Shown here: one piece after another, positions 49,224 through 59,690 of the stretch
How positions within the stretch are numbered: position 1 is the stretch's first letter
Layout: every line of letters starts with the position of its first letter
NCBI GenBank assembly: GCA_037976565.1
Contig: CP137671.1
Location: 13,887,229 to 13,951,228 of the forward strand
From: Mesocentrotus franciscanus
Lineage: Eukaryota; Echinodermata; Echinoidea; Camarodonta; Strongylocentrotidae
Reading direction: 5' to 3'
Length of the DNA: 64,000 nucleotides
Made by a program: the position numbers and the translations under genes
The notes under the pieces: generated by a model
The model's database searches: none
What the model saw: the letters and a program-made list of their open reading frames with translations, nothing else
What the model was told of the DNA's origin: nothing

Positions 49224-50955
49224 TGAGATTATTTTATAAAGTAAAATACAATCTATATATTTAACAAAAATGTTAAAAAATATGTTTAAACTATAAGCCT
49301 ACAATTAATATCTTTCCTATTTTTAATTACTCTCACAACTTGGGAGCATCCCAACCCGACTAATGCTTGAACCAGCCATAGTGACAATCACATTCTAGCG
49401 GAAACCTCTAGGTGGATATGGTGGGGATAAGCAACCGTGGTGCTGGGCTTAAAGGTAGTCTGTCCCTTTTGCAGGCTGAAAATATAAAATCATGTAAATC
49501 CTATGGTAAACAAGAGATAATACCAAATAAAAACTCCTCTCAAATGATTGTGGAATTACATCGACCGTTAAGAATTTTCATAACACTTTGCGAAAAATAC
49601 GCCTAGAAGGTAGTCTGATTTTCAGACTCTTGTAACGCATAGCCATACGTTTTGTGCTGAGTAAAGACTCAATAAGTTTAAGTTTGGTCATTATAAGAAG
49701 CGGGTCATTGATGTGTACAAATGATAATGTTTCCTTTACAGCTAATTTCATCTATGTTATTAACAAATTTTAAAAAGTCAGTCGGTCACTAAACAGTGTC
49801 TAACAGTAACGTCTTGAGAGTAAACGGTTTCCCTTGCATAACTAGATCACTGCTAACCGTTAAACGTTTAAATTTCACAGATAGGACATACGCGACATAC
49901 TAATGGTTCCTGCAAAGTTCTACAGAATTTGATGTTGGCTGCAAAAGGGATACACTACCTTTAAACCATAACATGTACATCCCCATTAAAGCGATGAAAC
50001 CACCCGACTCCAACACCCCGCTTAACGGGTTTTTCTTTTTCTTCATATTCTTAAGTTTTAATAAACGATAATCCAACTAATTTAACGTTACATATCATTT
50101 TCCGATGGTTCATATTCCTGAATAATTCTGATGGTTCGTAATTTCGAAGGTTCGTGGTTACGAAATTGAAAAAGAAACAAATTGTACATTCAGAATTATT
50201 TGATTTATGTTCAGCTCTTTTTTGGGGGTCCATTTTCTTTTTTGATTTGATAACAATACAGATTCATATCAGTCCAAACAACTTGTGGGAAAAACTGCGG
50301 ATTTTAAATACACAATTTGCCGAAATATACAAATTGGAAATATGAAATAATATAGAAACGTACTTTACCTCGATGGTGAAATGGTTAACAATTTCTGGCT
50401 AAATATAATTTATATTATTATTTCTATATATATTGCTATACTTACATATACTGTTCTGTAAATACATAATATGATGTAAGATATACATTCTCTCGGTTCC
50501 TCAACTCGGCTCCTGTAAATATTTTATGATGTATATAATACAGGGGGCTAATGCGAGAGGGAGAGAGAAAAAAAAAGGGGGGGGGGATCTGTACTGTTCT
50601 TTTTCTGTCAAATAGTGACACATTGTGCGAATTTCGCGTGTTATATTCTTCTTCTCCAATCAGTCATTCGCTTCTCATTCTAACTTGTAATTCACTCTTA
50701 GGTTTTTCCTAATAAGACACTTTTTCTGTATATACCATGTCATTATCATACATCCAAAGTTATAAGATTGTAAATGTATATAATAGGTGATGTACATGTT
50801 TATGGAATAAATAAACATAACATCAATTCAAATCAAATCAATTTAATCTAATGCTGGGCTATACATGGAAGTCGAATGCATTTACATACAGCTTCATCGG
50901 AAATGTCAAAATAGAATTCTAAAAACTTTGAGATTTTCGTATTCATTAAACAAAA
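49185..50955 (+). repeat. Local duplication of the gene-2 3' end, copy 1
   Basis: Gene-2 C-terminal codons plus downstream blocks (TGAGATTATTT, AACTTGGGAGCATCCCA, CTAGGTGGATATGGTGG, CATGTACATCCCCATTAAAG, GCTGGGCTATAC) recur in order at 51322-51745. This copy carries a TTAA MITE and about 0.8 kb of extra sequence. It marks an ancient partial duplication of the Ig gene. Confidence 0.8.
49453..49960 (+). mobile_element. TTAA MITE family 1, best-preserved copy
   Basis: 508 bp between TTAA at 49449-49452 and 49961-49964. Terminal inverted repeats are AGGTAGTCTGTCCCTTTTGC and, from the right, AGGTAGTGTATCCCTTTTGC. The duplicated flank at 51587-51590 shows the empty site with a single TTAA. Non-coding. 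Confidence 0.9.
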
Positions 50956-51321
50956 TGTGTAATATTGTAATATATTCTAATATTGTAAATAAACGCGTTG
51001 ATAGGGTTAATACTTTATGTTTGAATATAATTCATAGCTTTATCAATGGTTTATTACGGTAGTCAATTATTTGAATTTTTCTGTAAATACACGATTTTCA
51101 TTATAAATTTTTTTCTAACAGAGATGTACTAAATCTGCATAAATATTTTGTGATGTATATATACATGTAGAACGAGAAAGAGAGTCGAATTTATTTAGAT
51201 TCTGCTTCATCGTTAATACTTTCTTTTTCATATAAACATTTGTGATGTAATATAGGTATTTCCTGTACTTCTTTACCTATAGCTATTCCTGAAATACAAA
51301 TACACATGTAATTTCCTTTTT

Positions 51322-51745
51322 TCTTTCTTGTCAGGTATGAATATAAAACCCAAATGAGATTATTTCATAGAGTAAAATACAATCTAGATATTTAGCAAAA
51401 TATTTAACATAATATGTTCTTATTTTAGGTCTACAATCTCTTTCCTTTTAATTTTTGTTATACTGTCCGAACTTGGGAGCATCCCAGGCCGACTAATGCT
51501 TAAACCAGCCGTATTGCGAATCACATTCTAGCGCTAACCTCTAGGTGGATATGGTGGAAAGAAGCAACTTGGAAAAAACGCCTTGCTTAAGGCCACGAAA
51601 CATGTACATCCCCATTAAAGCGATGAAACCACCGGACAAATTAATATATTGCTGGGCTATACTTGAAGTCGAATTTATTTACATACAGCTTCATTGGAAA
51701 TGTCAGAGTATAATTCTAAAAACTTTGAGATTTTCCTATTAATTA
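51322..51745 (+). repeat. Local duplication of the gene-2 3' end, copy 2 (empty MITE site)
   Basis: Matches copy 1 from the last codons of gene 2 (here reading MNIKPK then TGA, against VNITA then TAA) to the GCTGGGCTATAC block. It has one TTAA where copy 1 has the MITE. No complete Ig gene remains upstream. Confidence 0.8.
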
Positions 51746-52654
51746 AAAAATAATGTGATGCAACGTTTTGCACCTATGGTATATCGTGTGTGTTATTATA
51801 TCTGTTCCTGAAATTCAAATGCACATTTAATTAAAAAAAATAATTAAATAAAAACATTGTGAAGAAACGAGTTTCTAAGGCTTCTATTATCCTTTGTCCA
51901 ATTTGTCTCCTTTTGCATGTCAAGTGACAGTACTGGTATAATGATGACACATAGCTATCACAAATGATTTATTTTTGCACAAAGACTGTTTGCACAGGAC
52001 AATGAGTAGTTTGCTTACCGTTGGTTTATGAGAATAGCGTCATATGAACTTTGAATACACACAGACTCATATAGAGGTAACATTTGTGAGTGTCTAAGAA
52101 AAAAATGAAGCACTGTCATTTTCAGTTCAGGCTACTTCCACACACAAATTCACAATAAATATTCAGTCAAACGAATAGTAGAAACCTGGAAACTGAAGCG
52201 AAAATAAGTGGACGGAAAGATGACATAGTGGTGTACTAAAGAAGTGCTGAAGAGGTGTAAGTTATTTCAAAGTGAAAAGAGAAAGCTTGAACAAGTCTAA
52301 AGAGGAAAGAGGGTGAGAAAGATGAGCTAACTGAAATCAGGAATTTGCAAATGAAACAGGGTAGATGCATTCGAGTTTCTACTCGGTGTATAAAAGGACA
52401 CATTAAACACGTGATCATTAATACATTTAGAACTCATATCAGATTGAACTGAATGATGTCAGAGCTATGTGGAATATGCTTTATGACATTCTTTAAATAC
52501 TATTCTTAACACACTGCTCTGAATAGTAAGTACATTATAAAGGTGACACAAATCTGTGTGCTTCCGTGCTTAATAGCGGTATTTTTCGGCCAACCCCTTG
52601 CTCTCCAGATACATTATTCATTCCTTCAAAAAGGGTGGTCAGGAAATTTAGCTG
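51746..52654. other. Intergenic, nothing recognised
   Basis: AT-rich, without domain-bearing frames or clear repeats. Confidence 0.4.
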
Positions 52655-52800
52655 CCACGCACGCTGGCTTAGTGATAGAGCTGTGGTCTCGTAACCGAGA
52701 GGTCCCGGGTTCTAAACCAAGTCAATGTGCTCCCGCCATTTGGTTTCAAAATGCCTAAAAGACCCAAATAGTCGGTCTAGTGGGCCTTCGGTTTTCCCAG
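52655..52800 (+). mobile_element. tRNA-derived element (Thr-like head)
   Basis: GCTGGCTTAGTGATAGAGCT (A-box-like), TCTCGTAACCGAGA (anticodon-stem-like, CGT) and CCCGGGTTCTAA (B-box-like) occur in tRNA order. There is no pairing acceptor stem, and a tail follows. Confidence 0.55.
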
Positions 52801-53035
52801 GTTATATCCATGTGAATATGTTTATTCAATGAATATATTCACATAGTAGTTTTAATATCATTTAGAACTTGGGGTTTAATAATAAAGTGTTTGTTATTGC
52901 AAAATAAAACACCAGTTCAATTAAACTCAACGTTCATCAGAGATTCAAGCGAGTACAATAAAGAGTAACTACCAGTACTTCCATCAAGTTCACCTGATGA
53001 TAGTATTTCGTTAGCCTCGGGTTATTATTTTTTTT

Positions 53036-55057
53036 TTACCTATGGGGTATCACACCTGTTGTTCCAGTAACCCCATTAACTTTTTCCAGTACGTCTTGAC
53101 CATTGATGTACGTAATGTTACGTAGTGACATGTCCATGTATTCATCATCACCAGACTGACGAGAAATGACATCATGGTTTTCGTCTTCATTGGACGAATA
53201 CACTTCAGAGGCTTCAGCAGATGTTGGTCTACCAGACATATCATAATTCTTGAGGTATCCGTTCTCATAGATCTTTTCATCGTATTCAGAGTCTCTCATG
53301 GCGTGATGCAGGTGGACGTCTCTTCGGCGATCGTACTGCGGAATGTCGTAGACAGCCCTTCCTTCGGTCGCAGAGCTTCCATCGACTGGGTCTTGCTCAC
53401 TTTTGGGTTGATCAGCTGCAGCAGGGCTTTGGCAAGAGTGGCTACCACGACGAAGAATTGCTCGATTTGAAAACAAAACGGGTGATGCGGTTACCAAGAT
53501 GAGAACTAAACCTGTTCCAACCACGATGATGATTATGGATTTAGTGCTCAGGAGTGCTTTTGGCATTTCATCAAGTTGTAACTTGCCAGATTCCTCATCT
53601 GATGCAGATGCAATGTCATTGGTAACTGCGTTATGAAGAGATGATGCTTCAGAAATGGGAGTTCTGGGAGATTTTTGTCTTGAAAACGGATCTGTAGAGC
53701 CGTTGGTATTCAACAAGCAGAATGTTCGGAGTAGTGGGGCGTTGCTCGAAACGATGTCACAGGTGATGACACCAAAGTCTCCCACATCAATGTGGCTTTG
53801 GGCAATAAGACGAGGTCCTGAAGAAGTTTCGATTACAACATGAAGGCCACCCTGCTGTGAAAGAATCAATCCATTCAGATACCATCGGAAATTCACTTTC
53901 CTAATCTGATCAACTGCGGTGTAACATTGGAGGTTGTTCCAATAACTGTTATTTCTGTAGGATATCCGTGGATGTAAATTGATTAGAGCTGTAGATGTAT
54001 CGTCGAAATGGCACTCAGGAATACCACCAGTAATCATCTTTCTAATCGCGATGACAGAATGCTTTTGAGAGGACCCAACAGGATTCGTAGCTTCACAAGT
54101 AACATTAGCAAAGCCCTGTTCTTGAGCATCTTTTACGTTTATGGTCAGATTTTCACTTCTAGAATCACAATTGGAAATCATGGCACTGGGTTCGCAGGAC
54201 CAACTATAAGCCTCCACCTCGGGATATGCCTTTGCGAGACAGTGAAGATTCAACTCAGCAACAACCATCGGGATCACCTCTGCCTGACTTGGGGTGACGT
54301 GTACTTCAGGGCGGTGGAAAACTATGAATGGACCGACTGAGCAATTCCTACTTTGCCCTGGAAAGGCAAAGCTTGTCGCAACACAGGTTAGTATAGCATT
54401 GTGTATTTTTTTTGTCACCATAACATTGCCACTGACTGAATGTATGTTGTCGGATATAGTGGCGGCGATGTTTGAAAATTGCAACAACCTTTTGTCAACC
54501 CATCTGATCCGAATTGGCGGATTTCCAACAGGTCCTTGGCATAGGAGCGACATGTTATTCCCCTCTAAAAGAACATGCCCTTCGGTTTTATCAGTGCACT
54601 GGAGATCACCATCATCTAAAAAGAACTGGACACTGAGTTCGCCAAAATCGGAGGAAGAAACGTTTCTTGCGGAATCGACAAAATTCAGTAGAATGGTACA
54701 CTTGAGCATCTCCCCGTCATGTTGTCTGTTGACCCTGCGAATGGTGAGATCAGAAGTAACTAACCGGGTTGTAACGTTAAATGAAATTGAGATGGTTATG
54801 TATATACTTGTCTTTAACTTCTGGGTCAACCCGTTCTCCCAAACGACAGATGCCGAAATGAATGTTTTCTCGGATTGTAAGGAGCATTGAAACGTTACAT
54901 TCTTGCCTTCGTGGACTGTTTTATTTTCAGGATGCTGCAAAAACTGATGAGAGAACACGCATTCCGAAAAGTACAGGTTCTGCTGGAAGAGTATAGAAAT
55001 TAGAAGAACTTCCACCAGAAAGGTATGAGATCTACATGAACAAAAGAACCTGGCCAT
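53036..55057 (-). CDS. Transmembrane Ig-domain receptor with tyrosine docking tail (673 aa)
   Basis: Probable cell-surface receptor. Signal sequence at about 1-32. Ig1 about 36-145 (B-strand VTFQC58, F-strand MLKC120). Ig2 about 151-247 (LLC173, ILTC225). Ig3 about 250-338 (LHC273, VTC321, with EATNPVG). Ig4 about 346-450 (ECHF at 348, LQC378, W392, ITC433, FC447). A polar stalk precedes one membrane helix (about 507-529, IIIIVVGTGLVLILV). The ~144-residue tail has nine tyrosines, including Y570 (YDIP, Crk/Nck-type), Y597 (YENG) and Y650 (YING) (Grb2-type), and Y640 (YMDM, PI3K p85-type). There is no ITIM, ITAM or kinase domain. Ten N-glycosylation sequons. The whole receptor is in one open frame, so it is apparently intronless. 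The end reads CATAG/GTAAAA, a possible splice donor, so a further 3' exon cannot be excluded. Convergent with Ig gene 2. Named orthologue not recognised. Confidence 0.9.
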   Translation of the reverse strand: MARFFCSCRSHTFLVEVLLISILFQQNLYFSECVFSHQFLQHPENKTVHEGKNVTFQCSLQSEKTFISASVVWENGLTQKLKTSIYITISISFNVTTRLVTSDLTIRRVNRQHDGEMLKCTILLNFVDSARNVSSSDFGELSVQFFLDDGDLQCTDKTEGHVLLEGNNMSLLCQGPVGNPPIRIRWVDKRLLQFSNIAATISDNIHSVSGNVMVTKKIHNAILTCVATSFAFPGQSRNCSVGPFIVFHRPEVHVTPSQAEVIPMVVAELNLHCLAKAYPEVEAYSWSCEPSAMISNCDSRSENLTINVKDAQEQGFANVTCEATNPVGSSQKHSVIAIRKMITGGIPECHFDDTSTALINLHPRISYRNNSYWNNLQCYTAVDQIRKVNFRWYLNGLILSQQGGLHVVIETSSGPRLIAQSHIDVGDFGVITCDIVSSNAPLLRTFCLLNTNGSTDPFSRQKSPRTPISEASSLHNAVTNDIASASDEESGKLQLDEMPKALLSTKSIIIIVVGTGLVLILVTASPVLFSNRAILRRGSHSCQSPAAADQPKSEQDPVDGSSATEGRAVYDIPQYDRRRDVHLHHAMRDSEYDEKIYENGYLKNYDMSGRPTSAEASEVYSSNEDENHDVISRQSGDDEYMDMSLRNITYINGQDVLEKVNGVTGTTGVIPHR

Positions 55058-55948
55058 GCTTTGTTTATGGTAAACGGTTAGAAGCGATGTTATCAGGAAA
55101 TGTCTTGGTAAAAAGCTACTAAAATGATGGCAACCGTCTCGGCTGAAGCCAATGAATGTAATAATTATTCTGCACAGAGAACCAAAACTTCAACAGGCAA
55201 TGTCAGATCGACACCATGTACGCACTAGGCCTATTGTAGGAAGTTGTGTAATTATGAAGGATCACCTTTTTCTGAGAAAAACTGTATTCTAGGTAAGAAA
55301 TAAATTAAAACAGAAACTGTAAACATAGTCCTCAGGGTATGACAAGACTCTCCACTCGGATGATATTAATTATGGTACTTGGGTTTCCTGATCGTGATAA
55401 ATCGTAGTTTCCATCATGATAACGAGTGCTCCAAGTGAGAATATACTGAAGACCTTCTCACCATGCCTAGTGTATTTGTTTTCTAGGGAAGGGGAGATTG
55501 AGCTCTTTCCCTACCCCTCACTAGAATTTAGCTTCTAAGAAGACACAAACAGTATTTTATAGAAGTAAAACAATTTCCTTAAAAATATCTGTATCCAAAC
55601 ATCTGTCTGTATGTATATAAACGCTTTACTATGATATCTTCATCTAACAGAGGGGGAGGGGGAATCTGAGTTCTTCCTCAAAGAAAAGCATAAAGAATTG
55701 AATAATAAAGGCTTAACGTCGTTCTTCTCATATAGTCGGTTCATGAGCATGTAACATGTTTAACGTATTGTGAACAAACTAGAGAAGGTATCACACAAAA
55801 ATTTAGACATGCATCCTTAACAAATAAAAATCATTCCTCTAAAATTTGAGGATACCATTTGATACATATATGATGGTGGTAGTGTTGGTGGTGATGATGA
55901 TGATGATGATAGTGATTCACAACAATAATGGGGCCATATTTCTTATTT
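55058..55948. other. 5' flank of the Ig receptor, nothing recognised
   Basis: Must contain the receptor promoter if the gene is single-exon. A (GAT)n tract lies at about 55890-55915. No clear TATA box close to the ATG. Confidence 0.4.
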
Positions 55949-56212
55949 TCAAAAAATAAAAAATAAAAAATAAAATAACACGTTAGATCTTCCAATAAAG
56001 TAAGTATACATCCGCTGATATAGGTATGGTTGAGGAATACAGTTTTCTACACTGTTCATTTCACGCAGAAAGGAAGGTAACGAGTTCCAGAAGTGAGGAT
56101 GAACGACTAAATGTGCACTTCTCCATATTCCTAAGCTGTTTTGGGGTTCCTGTAGAGGGCGATAGACCAGTATATATCCAGGATGTAAACTCTCATTATA
56201 AACCTTGGACAA
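55949..56212 (-). pseudogene. Possible LINE C-terminal fragment
   Basis: A minus-strand 87-aa frame contains HPHFWNSLPSFLREMNSVEN, which resembles the xLWNSLPxxLRxxxSxxxFK block at the C-terminus of LINE polyproteins. The rest of the element is not seen. Confidence 0.5.
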
Positions 56213-56321
56213 GTCCTTGTAAAGACGTTTGAATGATTGGCAAGAGCATTTACATATTCTTCTTTTCTTAATTAAACAGGTGGCTTGCGTTGCTTTATTT
56301 ACTTATTTTAGTAGATATTTA

Positions 56322-56324
<3 letters not shown>

Positions 56325-56356
<32 letters not shown>
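56325..56356. repeat. (TA)n microsatellite
   Basis: Alternating TA run followed by GCGCCTTTCATAT, a tail often seen in interspersed repeats here. Confidence 0.9.
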
Positions 56357-56357
<1 letters not shown>

Positions 56358-56359
56358 CG

Positions 56360-58300
56360 CCTTTCATATCTAGTTGAATTGGATTGAATCTATTTATTCT
56401 GCAACATACAAATCAAATCACGTTTCAGTTCGAGCCAGAATCATAGCAATTAGAATATTCAGCTATTTTTGTGTTATGTCATTATCATACAAAAATTGAA
56501 GGATCTGATATAATTATTTTTTGCTCATACATTGGTGTAAAAATAGTGCCGACATTGAGGGGGCACAAGCATGCAGCATGAGTCACACGGGTCGTACTAA
56601 GTATAATAAATCAGATGAACATTAACAAGGCCCACCGAATACCTACAGGGGTAGGAGGGGGTACCATCCTCTTTCTTTTCACAAACTGTCCCAATTCGTC
56701 CAATTCTCCCCTCTCCGTTTCTCTCTCCTCTCGCTATCTCTATTGCCGCTTTTTTCGCCCTGGGTTTCGAGGGGGAGGGAGCATGTGCCCTCGGGCTTAC
56801 CCTCAGCTACGCCACTGAACACATATAAAATGATTTATTGACAAGCAACGCATAGAGATTCCTTTCTCTGTGTTTCGAAAGCAAGGTTGCATATGATTGT
56901 GATGGCGCTCTTTGAAACTACTTATTGAAAACAGTTTTAGCTCTATATTCCGACCCCAGTCTAATTATAGATATATCATCCCATTAAGTATATGTGTCAG
57001 AACTTACAGGCATTACCTCATGAAAGCCCATACACGAACAAAAGTCAAAGTCAATCTTTGTACGAACAGTTATAATGAGGGAGGTAGCCTGGCCATTATT
57101 CTCGACCCAAAGAATGATAATAGAACCTCGATTTTCTATCTTTATTTTTAATATAGGCTTATTTACAAAAATTAATGAACTTACAAAAATCGAAAGTAAT
57201 GTGAACTGGCAGAGTGTATATAAATAAACGGAAAATAATAATGGCTATGAAGGCGTGAATGGAGCAGTATGTGTGTACGTGTGTACGTTCGTGTGTGCAT
57301 GGTGCGTGCGTGTATAAAGAGCGTGAGAGCGTTGTGAGGGGAAAGGATGTATGTTGCGCGCTTATTGCAAGAGTGAGGTATGAAAATAATAATCGCTTTT
57401 ATCCTAGCCTCCTCATACACCATAGATACAAGGTCAATATGGATGTTTCTTCTTTCTGGGGAACTACTGACGTCTGACGAGGTATGCTATTAACCTGTTA
57501 TTAATGAATGAACTACAATACTCGGAATAAAATCTGCATACATTACTTGTTGATATGTCGGGCAAGCCTCGGGTAAGCTTTCCGGTTGGCAAGATCAATT
57601 TTTTGTTCAAAAAGTAAATATTCAAACATGTTGATAACCGTTTTATTGAGACTCCCAGAAGAATAAAGCCATTAATCTTCACATTTTCTCATTTGGTAAT
57701 GCTTCCCTCTACGGTTCTAAAAGTTATAATTTCATTCTTAACCTTTGGCATAAATCATCGTTTGTCTATGACATTACAATGATAATTTTTGCTTCTTCAA
57801 AAAGACAAATAAATGAAGAATAAAAAAGTGACCGTGTCTATTCAATTCACTTCAAATTACTATTTAATAATTTCTTTAATTACTTTTGTTCACGTTGACA
57901 AAACAACCTCATCTTTTAGGCAAACACGCTCAGTAATTCAGATGTACTAAAACAAAATCTGTAAACGATTATAGATAGGCCTAAAAGGAATATCAGTATA
58001 ACTAGAACAAGAAGGGTGAAGTAAATGCAGCCCATCAATGCGGCTAAGGGTGGATGTCACTCGCGACAAAGCCTGCTTATATGATTAAGGAAAAGGAAAA
58101 GGAAGGTTGGGCTAGGGCAGTGTCCAGGAAATTGAACGGCAACGCGAAACCATAGCATCGCCATGGAAGTTCGGAACAGTTCTACACTTTCGTGGAGTTT
58201 GCCGGAACGCCAGGGACGTCCTTCGAGGTGACCGGATGTAAACAAATGAAATGACGTATGTAGCCGTTCGTGACACTTCCGTATACCTGTCATCCGTGGT
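56360..58300. other. Intergenic, nothing recognised
   Basis: AT-rich; a GT-rich tract lies at about 57270-57315 and a short G/C-rich stretch at 56640-56810. Open frames are short and without domains. Confidence 0.4.
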
Positions 58301-58317
58301 CATCTCATACTCCTCTC

Positions 58318-59690
58318 CATGGACGGCGGAGCGACTTCCAAAGTGGGAGGGGGTCACCAACAAAAAGGGCACTTTCTGGAGAAAAAAGGGCACCTACAAA
58401 GGGAAATCTCAAGGCGAAAATAATTGTTTAAATATTGGTATATACCCCTAAATTGTGATTACATTATCAGGGATGATTTCAACATTTGTTTCTCTTTATA
58501 CATCATACAAGATATCGCCTAAGTATCATACTTTGCAGTTGGGTGTGATGGTCTAAATATTCACTTGCGAGCGAGGAATAAAATTTAAGATTTGTGAGTT
58601 CACACTGCGGAGGTGAAAAGGAGCACTTATGAGAATGAAAAAGGGCCACTCTCATAATAAAGGAAAATGTGCATTTGTTGAAATAAAAGGGGCACCGATC
58701 AGATTTTAATAGGGGCATTTATCGGAGGTGAAAAGGGGCTTTTATTAGAAGGGGAAAGTGGCTGTTATTAAAAGGAAAAAGAGGCACATGTTGAAATATA
58801 CGGGGCACTTATCAGAGATGAATTGGGGGTAATTATGAGAAGGGGAAGGGGTACTTATAGGAAGGAAAAAGAGCACTTATCAGGAGGGAAAGTGGCATTT
58901 GTCAAAGTAAAACGAGCGTCTCTCAGATTTGAAAAGGGGCAATTATCGGAGCTGAAGGGGGGCACTTATTTAAAGTGAAAAGGAGAAACTTCTCGTACCT
59001 GAAAAGGGTCATTTACCAGAAATGAACAGGGGCACTTATGAGAATGAAAAGAGACACTTTTCACAGGTGAAAATGGGCATTTATGAGAATGAAAAGAGAC
59101 ACTTTTCACAGGTGAAAAGGGGCATTTATGAGAAGGGGAACGGGCTCTTTTTTTAAATGGGGGCATTTATCATAAGGAAAAGGGGCACTTATCAGAAAGG
59201 ATTGGGGCACATGTGAAAATAAAAGGTGCGCTTATCCGAGTTAAAAAGGGGTAATTATTAAAAGGGGAAGGGGGAAGGCGCACTTCTTACAAAGGAAAAG
59301 GGGCACTTGTCAAAGTAAAAGGGGCACCTCTCAGACTTGAATAGGGCAATTATCAGAGATGTAGGGGGCACTTATTAAAAGTGAAAAGGGGCACTTCTCG
59401 TACCTTAAAAGAGACACTTATGAGAATGGAAAATGGGCAATTATTGCAAAGGTAAGTTGGAACTTGCAAAGGTAAGTTGGAACTTGTCGAAGGAAAAAGG
59501 GCACGTGTCGAAATAAAGGGGGCACTTATCAGAGGTGAAAAGGGGAAGGGGCACTTTACAAAGTAATAGGGGCACTTGTGGAAGTAAAAAGGGGCAATTT
59601 GAAATTTGGGGTACTTGAAAAAGTGGGGGGAGGCACTGTGCCCCCTTGCTCCCCCCGGATCGCCGCCTCTGCTCCCCTCCTCACAACGCT
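58318..59690. repeat. Degenerate GGGGCACTT minisatellite, possibly inside a hAT-like element
   Basis: Dozens of ~18-30-bp variants of GAAAAGGGGCACTTATCAGA run from about 58600 to 59640. The left border (GGCGGAGCGACTTCCAAAGT, then GGGCACTTTCTGG) is shared with 31512-31590. The right border, read inward, is CAGAGGCGGCGATCCGGGGG, similar to the hAT-type ends at 60818-61204. Frames on the minus strand are translations of the repeat. Confidence 0.8.

Noticed and set aside
58966..59166. 66-aa frame with repeated HKCPFSPVKS
   Set aside because: Translation of the GGGGCACTT minisatellite.
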